Source of the DNA: Rodentibacter genomosp. 2
GTDB lineage: Bacteria; Pseudomonadota; Gammaproteobacteria; Enterobacterales; Pasteurellaceae
DNA: 64,000 bases
Assembly: GCA_001999425.1 (NCBI GenBank)
Contig: MLHP01000030.1
Span: 1-64,000 of the forward strand
Reading direction: 5' to 3'
Positions 29,583 through 38,489 of this stretch are shown piece by piece. The notes beneath the pieces are model-generated. The model made no database searches, was not told the DNA's origin, and worked only from the letters and a program-made list of their open reading frames with translations. A program made the position numbers and the translations under genes. Each line of letters begins with the position of its first letter. The stretch's first letter is position 1.

Positions 29583-30733
29583 TTATTTCCGATTTATCAC
29601 CAAAAATACAAGCACTCTAATCACCGACAATCCAGCCCCGGCAAAGCCCACGTTCGCCACGCCGAAAGCCTGCATTGCCAATCTACCAATCATTGAACCT
29701 AAAGCAATACCTGAATTAAAACCTGCGATGTTTAATCCCGCTGCGACAGCTTCAGCGTGGTTACCTTGTTGGTGGGCAGTGTGGATTAAGGCAGCTTACA
29801 ATGAAGGTACAACAGCAAAGGTTAAAAAGCCCAACACAGCAATCAACACTTTTAGCACCATTGCATTCGCGCCAATCATGCTCATCAAGACGGTAGTCAC
29901 AAACAATAAATTAATCAATAAAATGTTGGTTTGGCGAATGCCAAGTTTGTCTGTGAGTTTGCCGCCTGCGATATTGCCGAACACAGCAGACACGCCGAAT
30001 AACAGCATATAAAGGGTCATCATTTCATTACTTTCTAACGTGATTTGGTTGATGAATGCGGAAATGTAGGTGTGTGCCGCAAAAGCTCCTGAATAGGCAA
30101 ATACCGTTATGCTGGCGGCTTTGAGTAATTGAGTGTTCAACAATAATTTCAAGCTTTGCAAGACAGAAACCTGCTGTTCGCTTTTCATCTCTTCTTTCAT
30201 TCAGATACCCAAACCGATAAAGCCCACTGCCCCAAATAAGGCAATTGCTGCCAGTACCCAATGCCAGTCAAGAATATTGCCTAAATAAGTGCTTACCGGC
30301 ACACCGAACGCCATTGCCAATGTAAAACCGCTGAATACTACGGCAACCGCCACTCCGGCTTTGGTTTTGCCTGCCAAGCGTGCCGCCGTGCTGGATGCGA
30401 CGGCAAGAAACAACCCGTGTCCCACCCCTGCCATAAATCGGGCAACAATCATTAAGCTCAGACTGTCGGCAAAGGCTGTAATCAAGCTCCCCAACGAGAA
30501 AATGACAGTGGTGGCAAGCATTATACCATTTTACAGCTTAATCCATTGAAAAGTGCGGTCAAAATCGGAGCGGAAAATGTCGCTTCCAAGGCATAACTAC
30601 TGACAATATTGCCTATTCCTTCAGGCGTGACCCTCAAGTCTCCAGCCATTACGTCCGCCAAGCCAATCGACACAAATTCCGCTAAACCTAAGGCAAAAGA
30701 AAACACAGTAAAAATATAAATAACAAAAGGCAT
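29583..30733 (-). pseudogene. Broken MFS exporter (arabinose-efflux/DHA1-like)
   Basis: Segments in two frames reconstruct a 12-helix exporter of about 385 residues that begins MPFVIYIFTVFSFALGLAEF. One frameshift lies near 30,520-30,540, and in-frame stops occur at 30201-30203 (after GFIGLGI) and 29796-29798 (after VVPSL). The C-terminal part reads through to 29583. It is divergent from the broken LysR gene, a common regulator/exporter pairing. Three separate lesions make sequencing error an unlikely explanation. Confidence 0.9.
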
Positions 30734-30840
30734 ATTCGCTCCATTCACAAATTACTTTTGATGAAGAAATTTTAGCCTTGCTCTATTCATAATGAAAATT
30801 ATAAAATATGATAATCATCATAAAAAAATAAGATAATAGT

Positions 30841-31737
30841 ATGAGTCCACTTAATCAATTAGATCTAAATTTACTCAAGGCCTTGAATGCATTGTTAGAA
30901 GAACGCCACGTCACCAAAGCGGCTGAGCGACTTTCACTCACTCAACCTGCAGTGAGCGGAATGTTGGCGCGCCTACGACATTATTTTAACGATCCAATTT
31001 TAGTCCGTACAGCAAAATATGCAGCCTACTATGCGAGCCTTAACCATAGCCGAACCTCTCAAACGTATTTTAGGCGAGCTGGAACAATTAGTGCAGCCCC
31101 CAAGCTTTGATCCGCAAACCTTAGCTTATACCTTCAAAATCGGCTTAACGGATACATCTTTGCGATCCATTGGTATTCCTTTTGTACAACGACTTCAGCG
31201 ACTTGCCCCGAATATTCGTATCGCTTTTTTGACATTGCAACCGCGTAATATGGAAGCGATGCTAGAAAAAGGTGAGATTGATTTAGCATAGTGGGCGATA
31301 TTTCCGTGCCTGAAACACTGCGGTTTAAACCGTTATTTGAAGAAGATTATGTATGTGTAATGCGACAAACCCATCCCCTTGCAGAACAACCAATAGATCT
31401 TGAATTGTTCTGTCAGCAGCAATTTGTGTTAGGGTCATTTGCCAGAGGGGGTTTTTATGGCGCAACGGATCGCGTACTTTCAACGCGCGGCAAACAACGT
31501 AAAGTGGGGATTTCCATGCAAAATTTTGCCTTAATCCCTGAAATTCTACGTAAAATAGATTGTTTGGCGGTGACACCCCGCCACCTTATTCAACCCTAAG
31601 ATGGTTTGATCATTCGCGACTTACCCTTTGAATCGGAACGCTATGTAAAAGTGATAGCGTGGCACGAACGTAGCCATTTCGACCATGTGCAACAATGGTT
31701 GAGAAATCAGGTAGCGGAAATGGTGGGCGAAAGATAA
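30841..31737 (+). pseudogene. Broken LysR-family regulator
   Basis: It starts SPLNQLDLNLLKALNALLEE with a good LysR helix-turn-helix (KAAERLSLTQPAVSGML). The frame is lost near 31,015 (after LVRTAK), again at 31,288 (after GEIDLA), and an in-frame TAA sits at 31597-31599. Coding similarity resumes to the TAA at 31735-31737. The intact protein would be about 298 residues. It probably once controlled the divergent MFS exporter. Confidence 0.9.
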
Positions 31738-31849
31738 AGAGCGGTCAAATTTTTAGGCAATTTTGCAAAATATGCTTTTTAGGAAAATATCTGCTACGCT
31801 TATGAGCAAAATTTCATAATTGAAAACAAACCATAACCGAGAACAAACT

Positions 31850-32758
31850 ATGAACGATAATATCAACGAACTTCGCACCTTTATCGTCGCCGCACAACAA
31901 GGTAGTTTTACCAAAGCAGCGGTGAAATTGGGGGTATCTACATCGGCATTAAGCCATGCGATTCGTAAGTTAGAAGAACAACTAAACATCAAACTATTCA
32001 ACCGTACCACACGCAGTATTGCTACAACGGAAGCAGGCGAACAGTTATTTCAAAACTTATTGCCACTATTTGAAAGTATTGAAGACAATATCAATGCTTT
32101 AAGCACATTTCGCGACACATTGAGCGGTAAATTACGCATAAACGGCAACGATCACGCCTTTTTATGTGCTATTTGGGATAAGTTAATGGCATTTATGGAA
32201 CGTTACCCCGAAGTGGAGTTAGAGCTTACGAGTGATTTAAAGTTTGTGGATATTGTGTCGGGTAGATTTGATGCAGGTATCCGACTTGGGCAGGGTTTAC
32301 AGCAGGATATGATTGCGGTAAAAATCGCTGATGATATGCAAATGGGGGTATTTGCTACGCCGGATTATCTTGCCAAAAATGGTACACCCCAAACCTTGGA
32401 CGAGTTGAAAAATCACCGTTGTATGTGCGTAAAAATCCCTTCAATGGACGGTGTGATGTCATGGGAGTTTTTGCCGAAATATCAGAAAAATTACGATCCA
32501 AGACAAGTGATTAAATGGCAACCTAAAGGGCGGTTATTGCTCAATAATAGCCATTTAGTCAGCCGAGCCGTGCTTTCGGGACAAGGACTGGCGTGGTTGC
32601 CGATTGATTGGATTAAAAGTGAATTGAAGCAAGGCGAATTGGTGGAAGTGTTAAAAGAACACGCTATCCACTACGATGGCTATCATCTCTACTACCCAAA
32701 TCGCCGTCAAAATTCACCGCTTTTTAAGGCTTTGGTGGAGTATTTGAGGGTGGAATAA
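31850..32758 (+). CDS. LysR-family regulator, candidate controller of boxes A-D
   Basis: A 302-residue intact LysR regulator with helix-turn-helix NELRTFIVAAQQGSFTKAAV...SALSHAIRKLEEQL and a full effector domain of the CrgA/DmlR-like type. The ATG at 31850 is chosen from the helix-turn-helix spacing; an in-frame start at 31820 adds ten non-homologous residues. It is the only intact LysR gene near the four T-N11-A boxes. A loose TGAGCAAAATTTCA at 31803-31816 might be its own site. Confidence 0.88.
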   Translation: MNDNINELRTFIVAAQQGSFTKAAVKLGVSTSALSHAIRKLEEQLNIKLFNRTTRSIATTEAGEQLFQNLLPLFESIEDNINALSTFRDTLSGKLRINGNDHAFLCAIWDKLMAFMERYPEVELELTSDLKFVDIVSGRFDAGIRLGQGLQQDMIAVKIADDMQMGVFATPDYLAKNGTPQTLDELKNHRCMCVKIPSMDGVMSWEFLPKYQKNYDPRQVIKWQPKGRLLLNNSHLVSRAVLSGQGLAWLPIDWIKSELKQGELVEVLKEHAIHYDGYHLYYPNRRQNSPLFKALVEYLRVE

Positions 32759-32780
32759 TATCGTTGGATTATTAAAAAAA

Positions 32781-32817
32781 ACAAGCGGTAAGATTTTTAT
32801 CGGATCTTACCGCTTGT
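32781..32817. terminator. Terminator built from inverted Apl-type uptake words
   Basis: ACAAGCGGTAAGAT (from 32781) pairs with ATCTTACCGCTTGT (to 32817) around a 9-nt loop just after the intact LysR gene. ACAAGCGGT is the uptake core of the Actinobacillus pleuropneumoniae branch, not of the branch that fits the rest of the window. Confidence 0.8.
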
Positions 32818-32830
32818 TCATAGAGTTATA

Positions 32831-32857
32831 CCTAGTGTAACAAGTTAGGTTAAGCGA
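32831..32857. repeat. Imperfect second copy of the CTAG-GTAACAAGTTA element
   Basis: Aligned with 26742-26768 it matches about 20 of 27 positions, including CTAG, GTAACAAGTTA and GCGA beyond the palindrome. The right arm has decayed. Its role is unknown. Confidence 0.4.
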
Positions 32858-33181
32858 TGAAGTACATAGCCATGGTTGTTACGTTAATTACCATATTCGT
32901 TCAAGAAACTTCCGCCACCATAGAATTAACGTTATCAACGGGAAATCACGTTACCATAGGCTCTTGAGTTTGTTCTTTTGGTGCAATGGTGTACGGTGCG
33001 GAATGTAAATAAACACCATTTTTTCCTCAATGATTCCCCATGATCAGAGGCATATAAGACCACTATTTCCCCAATTATGTTGCGTCTCTAACTTTTGAAT
33101 AACTTTATCAATAAATTGATCTACATATAAAATTTCGTTGTCATAGGTATTAACCAATTCTTCATCGGTACATTTATTGAT
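32850..33181 (-). pseudogene. Relic of a lipid A/LPS phosphoethanolamine transferase (EptA-like)
   Basis: Read on the minus strand, three short frames carry hallmarks of the sulfatase-fold transferase family in the right order: CTDEELVNTYDNEILYVD, then SDHGES, then NGVYLHSAPY and PKEQTQEPM. Upstream in-frame stops (33182-33187), two frameshifts and later stops show it is dead. Family members have about 500-550 residues; only part of the catalytic domain remains. The final stretch to 32850 does not clearly match the family. Confidence 0.78.
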
Positions 33182-33241
33182 TTACTAAAACCAGCCTATC
33201 CTTAAAAAGGTAAAATTATCGATTAACTTTATTAATAAAAA

Positions 33242-33278
33242 AATCCGCACGTTAATATTAATTTTTCACATGCGGATT
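33242..33278 (-). terminator. Terminator of the PEBP-like gene
   Basis: AATCCGCA/TGCGGATT form an 8-bp stem with a T7 run in the minus direction, 17 bp beyond the stop codon. Confidence 0.65.
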
Positions 33279-33294
33279 AAACTAAAATGAGTTT

Positions 33295-33948
33295 TTATTC
33301 AGAGTCATAAACGCCAACTAAATAAGCTTGTGCAAGAATATGATCTTTCATGGCAAAATGTAGTTCATTAAATCTAAAACCCGGCTTTAAATTAAGTTTT
33401 TTATCCAATGCATACACATACAATTCATAGCGATGGGGTTTATTTGGCGGAGCCATTCCGCCATATCCGGAGGCTTCCGCAATAGATAAATTATTTAATT
33501 TACTTGCCCAACTATTTGCGCCTTGAACAAAATCTTTCGCCGAAACACTTTCATTTTCAGCAACAGAAGTGCGTTCCAGATCAGCAATTAACCAATGAGT
33601 CCACACAAATCCGGCGACTTCTGCGGCATCTTTATCTTCAAAAACAACCGCAAAGGATTTAGTATTTTTCGGTGCATTCTTAATTTCAAAGGGAATTGAG
33701 TATGACGGCATACCATTTACGGTAAATTGTGTGCCCCGTTTACCGTATTTATCGTTGAATTTCCCATCTACAATAGCAGAACTGGTTACTTGCATAACAT
33801 TTTCTTTTTGCATCATAGTCCGATTTACCGGTTTATCCTTCATCATTGATTGAGCATAGCCGGATTGAGGAAATATTACTAAAGAAAAAGTCATCAAGCC
33901 GAAAAGTTTAATTAGAGTTGTCATAGAGTATGACTTTATAGTTTTCAT
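33295..33948 (-). CDS. Exported YbhB/YbcL-family (PEBP/RKIP-like) protein
   Basis: A 217-residue protein with an N-terminal signal peptide ending near SGYAQS and a phosphatidylethanolamine-binding-protein-like domain. Conserved elements are VVFEDKDA, FVWTHWLIADL and PPNKPHRYELYVYALD, which form the family's ligand pocket. AAGGAGATGT precedes the ATG at 33948. The bacterial function is poorly known. It lies downstream of the tad locus but is separated by a terminator. Confidence 0.85.
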   Translation of the reverse strand: MKTIKSYSMTTLIKLFGLMTFSLVIFPQSGYAQSMMKDKPVNRTMMQKENVMQVTSSAIVDGKFNDKYGKRGTQFTVNGMPSYSIPFEIKNAPKNTKSFAVVFEDKDAAEVAGFVWTHWLIADLERTSVAENESVSAKDFVQGANSWASKLNNLSIAEASGYGGMAPPNKPHRYELYVYALDKKLNLKPGFRFNELHFAMKDHILAQAYLVGVYDSE

Positions 33949-34069
33949 ACATCTCCTTAAATATCACGAAAAGTTTATCTAACACCAAAAATTCTTGGCA
34001 TTTATTTAGACGTATAAAAATCGCTATTCTGACATATTTTGAATAGATAATCAGATCTATTTAAATATA

Positions 34070-34109
34070 AAAAATAACTCAATCCATAAAAATTAATTGA
34101 GTTATTTTT
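34070..34109 (-). terminator. Terminator downstream of the tad operon
   Basis: A perfect 14-bp stem AAAAATAACTCAAT/ATTGAGTTATTTTT with a 12-nt loop lies 83 bp after tadG. Confidence 0.8.
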
Positions 34110-34191
34110 AATAAAATCAAATTTATATTGCTATTTTCTTAATACTCAAAAAAGAAAACTCAGTTTATAAAAATTTAATCAAAGGAAGATA

Positions 34192-35772
34192 TTAAAAACT
34201 TGGTTTTTTAGAGGAAGATCGACCGACCTCTTCTTCTATTCCGATGATTTGTTTAAAGCTTTCAAGTAATTCTTTCTCATTATTAGCTTGATAATAATGG
34301 TCACCGACGCATCTTTTCCACGCTCTCACTTGATTAGCCGGCGGATTAAATCCAAAAGCAACAAAACCGATACGGGTAGGTTGTTTTTTCTGTGATGGAT
34401 CTTGCAATGTATCTACTTGCTTACGTATAGCCTCACACATTCCACCGTCCAACAAGCTAATTAAGGTTTTTTCCGTTGGCTGGTTATCCATTCCATCAGA
34501 GAGAACTAACATAACCCTCTGCGTATTAGAGCCTAATTTTGACGGTTCTGCGTTCGGGTTTGTATTCTTGTCCATCATAATATTTGCCCCTACAATCATC
34601 CCGGAACTTGCAGCCGTACCGCCTTTAGGATAGAGCCTTTGTAATATTTCCATAATATTCCTTTTATCTTGACTAAACCAAGCTTGGGTTGTTTGTTTTC
34701 CATCATTACCACCTAAACAATATCTTCCATTATTAAAGGTTAGGCTATAGTTGATTTTTGAACCGTTAAAAGAATATATCTGATTGATCGTTCTTCGTAC
34801 ATCTAAATACTGATTAAAATCTTTCATATCCCAGTTATTCTGAAAAAGTTGTTTTTTTATTCCATACTCTAAACGACTATTTCCATAATATGGTAATACA
34901 CAACTAGATTCACCTCTTTGTTTAGCTCCTGCAGCGAATGCTATAAAACCGATTCGATTAAAAGGGCTGACTTTTTCCGGTGCTTTCGGAGGTAGTAAAA
35001 TATCCTGAATATTTCCGACCACACGTCTTAAAATATTAATTTTGCTCTGAGGATCATTATCTTCCTCCTTTCTACCCTGCGAATCTTCTCCAACGCGATC
35101 CAACATAGAACCGGAAAAATCCAGAACTAACATTAGTTCAACTGGGATTGCTCCTTTTTCTTTAACCGCATAGGTTTTTCCGGAATTAATTTCTGTTCGT
35201 CCCGCATTTAATAAATTTTGGTCAAGAGCAGATTGTCCCCAAGGTAACCAGAACTGGCGATCGACACTCCCTTGAACGGAACAGGTAACGAATTCTTTGC
35301 GAACATAAGGGTTCTCTTGCTTCTCTTTTTTCTCACAGGCATAATCAAAATCCTTTGTGATAATTACCGGCTTTGATTTTGCATCTCCTTCCGACTTATC
35401 CGAACGTAAATAGTATTCCGCTATACCATGAACCAATTCCAAATTTCGTTTATGTTGTTGGGCTGCAAATTTCCCGCCTTTTCCCGCTTTATCAATTTCT
35501 TCCTTGCTTGGATTCTGCCGTGTCACATCAGAATGTGCCTTATTCTCCCTTTCCCCATTATTTTCAGCAACTAGAGCTAACGCCCCTTGATCTGTGGCTT
35601 GAGCCAATCTAGCTTTATCTAACAAAATACCGGAACCGTCCACAGCAAAGCTGATAAGAAATAAAAGGGGAAATGCCAACAATGCAGTCATTACTGTATA
35701 AACACCGCTTTCATCGGAGTAAAAACGCTTTAATGTTTGATAGCAATAAACAAGCAAATCTTTTTTTCTCAT
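34192..35772 (-). CDS. tadG: Flp pilus assembly protein TadG (VWA domain)
   Basis: A 526-residue last gene of the tad operon. An N-terminal pseudopilin-like hydrophobic segment (TVMTALLAFPLLFLISFAVD) is followed by a long periplasmic region with a von Willebrand A domain: metal site DFSGS, threonine in KGGTAASSG and LVLSDGMDNQP. It is required for Flp pilus assembly in Aggregatibacter, with a role at the outer membrane suggested. The ATG at 35772 with AAAGG upstream is chosen over a TTG at 35787. Confidence 0.9.
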   Translation of the reverse strand: MRKKDLLVYCYQTLKRFYSDESGVYTVMTALLAFPLLFLISFAVDGSGILLDKARLAQATDQGALALVAENNGERENKAHSDVTRQNPSKEEIDKAGKGGKFAAQQHKRNLELVHGIAEYYLRSDKSEGDAKSKPVIITKDFDYACEKKEKQENPYVRKEFVTCSVQGSVDRQFWLPWGQSALDQNLLNAGRTEINSGKTYAVKEKGAIPVELMLVLDFSGSMLDRVGEDSQGRKEEDNDPQSKINILRRVVGNIQDILLPPKAPEKVSPFNRIGFIAFAAGAKQRGESSCVLPYYGNSRLEYGIKKQLFQNNWDMKDFNQYLDVRRTINQIYSFNGSKINYSLTFNNGRYCLGGNDGKQTTQAWFSQDKRNIMEILQRLYPKGGTAASSGMIVGANIMMDKNTNPNAEPSKLGSNTQRVMLVLSDGMDNQPTEKTLISLLDGGMCEAIRKQVDTLQDPSQKKQPTRIGFVAFGFNPPANQVRAWKRCVGDHYYQANNEKELLESFKQIIGIEEEVGRSSSKKPSF

Positions 35773-35788
35773 AAAATTACCTTTCAAA

Positions 35789-36340
35789 TTAGCGAGACAC
35801 CGAGAATGATGACGAACGAATCATACCCAATGATTGATTGGCCTTATCCAATAATAATGCTTTAAAGAAACTGTTGGTCTCAACACAAAGGGTAACCTGA
35901 TAAAGCGGAATTTTTCTTTCATTATTGATTTCCGAGCGCGGAGATAACTGACTCAGCTCACGAATTTCTCTATAAGGTTTGCATTGGGATGAATTTCGCT
36001 TTGAGCTTGAGTTGCCTTCTTGCCAATGCTCTAATACGATATGTATTTCTTTCTTGCTTTCCTTATCCCCATATACCAAGCGTTTAGCCAACTGCTCAAA
36101 ATCTTTTAAATCTTGATTGGTAATTCGGGTTTCTCTGTCATATAACTGCGTCCGTTCCCGCAAAATATTTACTAACGAATAAGAAACATTATCTAATTTT
36201 CCTGTTGTTGAGCGGACAATCACAAGATCTGCTAAAAAAGCAAAGATAACCACCAGAAAAATCAACATAAATACGAATTCAATACTGACAGAACCTTTAT
36301 TATTTAGATAAAACTTATTAATTAAATTGCGATCTTTCAT
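35789..36340 (-). CDS. tadF: Pseudopilin-like tight adherence protein TadF
   Basis: A 183-residue protein with a prepilin-like start: NNKG followed by SVSIEFVFMLIFLVVIFAFL, cut after Gly by TadV in known systems. The rest is periplasmic. It begins inside tadE (23-bp overlap) at the ATG at 36340; a longer in-frame start at 36430 would lie further inside tadE and is rejected. It is 16 bp upstream of tadG. Confidence 0.88.
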   Translation of the reverse strand: MKDRNLINKFYLNNKGSVSIEFVFMLIFLVVIFAFLADLVIVRSTTGKLDNVSYSLVNILRERTQLYDRETRITNQDLKDFEQLAKRLVYGDKESKKEIHIVLEHWQEGNSSSKRNSSQCKPYREIRELSQLSPRSEINNERKIPLYQVTLCVETNSFFKALLLDKANQSLGMIRSSSFSVSR

Positions 36341-36875
36341 ATTCCTGTACCACAACAAATTCTCTATTAAGTAGCGATTTAGTCCAAGACTTAGGGAAAA
36401 ATGGTAACAGAACCAGAAATTCATAATCATAGCTTAAAGAATATCGAGCCAATGTTGCATCTCTACCGTTAGGTGAAATTAATTCCCCGTCTTTACCTAT
36501 TTTAGGTTGTCTAAACTTTTCATCTAATAGCGCAGAAACACAACTACGACCGGCATCGCAATCTACATATTTAACACTAATATCAAAATCACTTTTTTGA
36601 ACTTGAGCTAAATAGCCAATTGTCGACTCTCCCTGCAATTTTCTTTGCTCTTCTAATGCCTTTCTAAATACCTCTTCATAGTTTCCCATACTGTTTGCAT
36701 TTTCATTTTTTGCTATCCTGACACTTTCTGCGATAGCCAAATCCCAATATGAAGTAACAATAGTCAAACGACAAAACTCCAGAATCAATGTAACAACTAA
36801 GAAATAAAATGCGACAGTAAAACTAAATTCAACGGTAGAAATACCCTTTATATTAGATAAAAATTTTTTCATCAT
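36318..36875 (-). CDS. tadE: Pseudopilin-like tight adherence protein TadE
   Basis: A 185-residue protein with the prepilin motif NIKG/ISTVEFSFTVAFYFLVV at residues 8-30 and a periplasmic remainder including two cysteines in CDAGRSC. TadE-family pseudopilins are processed by the TadV peptidase and are needed for pilus assembly. It overlaps tadF and follows tadD by 17 bp. Confidence 0.9.
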   Translation of the reverse strand: MMKKFLSNIKGISTVEFSFTVAFYFLVVTLILEFCRLTIVTSYWDLAIAESVRIAKNENANSMGNYEEVFRKALEEQRKLQGESTIGYLAQVQKSDFDISVKYVDCDAGRSCVSALLDEKFRQPKIGKDGELISPNGRDATLARYSLSYDYEFLVLLPFFPKSWTKSLLNREFVVVQEYERSQFN

Positions 36876-36892
36876 CGCTTTCTAATTCCATA

Positions 36893-37654
36893 TTATTTAG
36901 CCACAGATTTTGAAAGGCGCTCTGTTTTCTTTAATGCTTCAATTAAATCATCCGGAGAAGTATTTAAATTTTCTTTCACAATAATACTTTTAGCATAGTC
37001 TATATCACCGGATTTAACCAAAGCGAAAACCAGATTATGTAAAAGTCGAGATTCTTTTGTACCATTAAGATATTGAGGCAATAATAAAGAAACTGCGTTA
37101 CGATAATCCCCATTGATAATACTTAACATAGATAAATTATTAATTGCTGTCGTATCATTAATAAATAGTTCTCTCGCTTTTTGAATATTTATATGAGCAT
37201 CTTTTAATTTACCTAATTGAGCTAAAGCAATACCTCTTAAATTATAAGCCTCTCCATTCCTAGGCGAAACCGATAATATTGAATCAGCTGTATTTACTGC
37301 CTCTTGGTATTTCCCTAACTGAATAAAATTCTTAGCTTGTAAAATTCTCGATTGTTCAGTTAATGGACTATTCATACTTAACAATGGATCTAAATAAAGC
37401 AAAGAGGATTCACTGTCTCCTTTTAAATAATAGTTATTTGCTAATTTATAACGAATCATAGGATCTTCGTTAACTTTTAAAACATCACGATAAAGAGAAA
37501 TTAAAGAATTATAGTTTTTCGTGCTTTCATATAAAATCTCTCTAGATTGAATATTTTCAGGCGTTAATTCCCCTTTATTTTGTAATAAAGTCGAACACCC
37601 TGTAACAGAGATAATTGATACACAAAATAGTACTTTTTTAAATTTAGAAAACAT
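36893..37654 (-). CDS. tadD: Tad lipoprotein with TPR repeats, TadD
   Basis: A 253-residue lipoprotein: signal FKKVLFCVSIISVTGC with the lipid-modified Cys20, then at least five tetratricopeptide-like helical pairs (for example AYNLRGIALAQLGKLKDAHI). It is a scaffold likely to help assemble the outer-membrane RcpA secretin complex. It overlaps the end of tadC by 11 bp. The sequence is very AT-rich, as in its neighbours. Confidence 0.9.
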   Translation of the reverse strand: MFSKFKKVLFCVSIISVTGCSTLLQNKGELTPENIQSREILYESTKNYNSLISLYRDVLKVNEDPMIRYKLANNYYLKGDSESSLLYLDPLLSMNSPLTEQSRILQAKNFIQLGKYQEAVNTADSILSVSPRNGEAYNLRGIALAQLGKLKDAHINIQKARELFINDTTAINNLSMLSIINGDYRNAVSLLLPQYLNGTKESRLLHNLVFALVKSGDIDYAKSIIVKENLNTSPDDLIEALKKTERLSKSVAK

Positions 37655-38489
37655 TTGGAAATACCCTCATTGCACCAGGTGCTAAGATTAAAATAATAAT
37701 TGGAAACATGATAAAAAGAATTAACGGGATACTCATTTTTGCTGCTAATGTACCTAGTTTCTCTTCTATCGCTAATAATTGTAATTCACGGATATCCGTG
37801 GATAACTGAGTTAACTGAGAATAAATTGAAGAACCAAAATTTAAACTCTGCTGTAATACTGTACAGAACATTCTTATTTCTACTGTGGGTAACGAAATAG
37901 CAAGATCTTGCAATGCTTGTGAAAGCCCTGTAATTTCAGATTTTCTAATTATCCTTAACATCACATAAGTTAAATCCGAATTTAATTTTTTTAAATCCGT
38001 TGCCACTTGTTTTAAAGCGGCATCAATGCTGATTCCTGTTTGAACCTGAACCGCAACCAGATCAATAAAACCGGGCAGATCAACCATTATCTTTTTAATT
38101 TTACCTTTTAAAATAAAATTAGTCAGAATACTAGGTATAAGAATAATAATAGAAAAAATTAACGCTATACCGATTGATAATTCAGAGAGACTTTTACCCA
38201 GATTAAACAAATAATAAATCCCGACTACCAGAAGAATTAAAAGCAACTTAATTTTGATATTTTTATCAACAACACCAAGTATTTTTAAAATAGGATTGTA
38301 GTTAATTAACAATAACTCAAGCTCAATCTGTTGCTTTGTTTTTCCTTTATTGGATTCTTCCGTTTTTTTATTCTTAGACGTTTCTCCAGAAAGGATATCT
38401 TTGTTTTTATCCAATTTTTTCTTATATGAAAGCGTAAAAATAAGAATAAAGATACCTAATACTATTAAGCAAAAATAAAATAATAGCAT
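37644..38489 (-). CDS. tadC: Inner-membrane platform protein TadC
   Basis: A 281-residue GspF-family (T2SSF) membrane protein that pairs with TadB as the platform for the TadA motor. Hydrophobic segments lie at the N-terminus, near 75-125 and at the C-terminus, with the family loop VQVQTGISIDAALKQVA. The ATG at 38489 with GAGGAG upstream overlaps the tadB stop as TAATG; an earlier start at 38516 lies inside tadB. Confidence 0.9.
   Translation of the reverse strand: MLLFYFCLIVLGIFILIFTLSYKKKLDKNKDILSGETSKNKKTEESNKGKTKQQIELELLLINYNPILKILGVVDKNIKIKLLLILLVVGIYYLFNLGKSLSELSIGIALIFSIIILIPSILTNFILKGKIKKIMVDLPGFIDLVAVQVQTGISIDAALKQVATDLKKLNSDLTYVMLRIIRKSEITGLSQALQDLAISLPTVEIRMFCTVLQQSLNFGSSIYSQLTQLSTDIRELQLLAIEEKLGTLAAKMSIPLILFIMFPIIILILAPGAMRVFPNVF

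Noticed and set aside
29542..30012. A 156-codon open frame on the plus strand
   Set aside because: It is the antisense shadow of the broken MFS exporter, whose minus-strand reading shows clear transporter sequence; the plus-strand peptide is low-complexity Ala/Pro/Ile.
30781..30840. A further T-N11-A box in the MFS/LysR intergenic region
   Set aside because: ATTCATAATGAA has the half-sites in the opposite orientation and the spacing does not match boxes A-D, so it was not added to the regulon.
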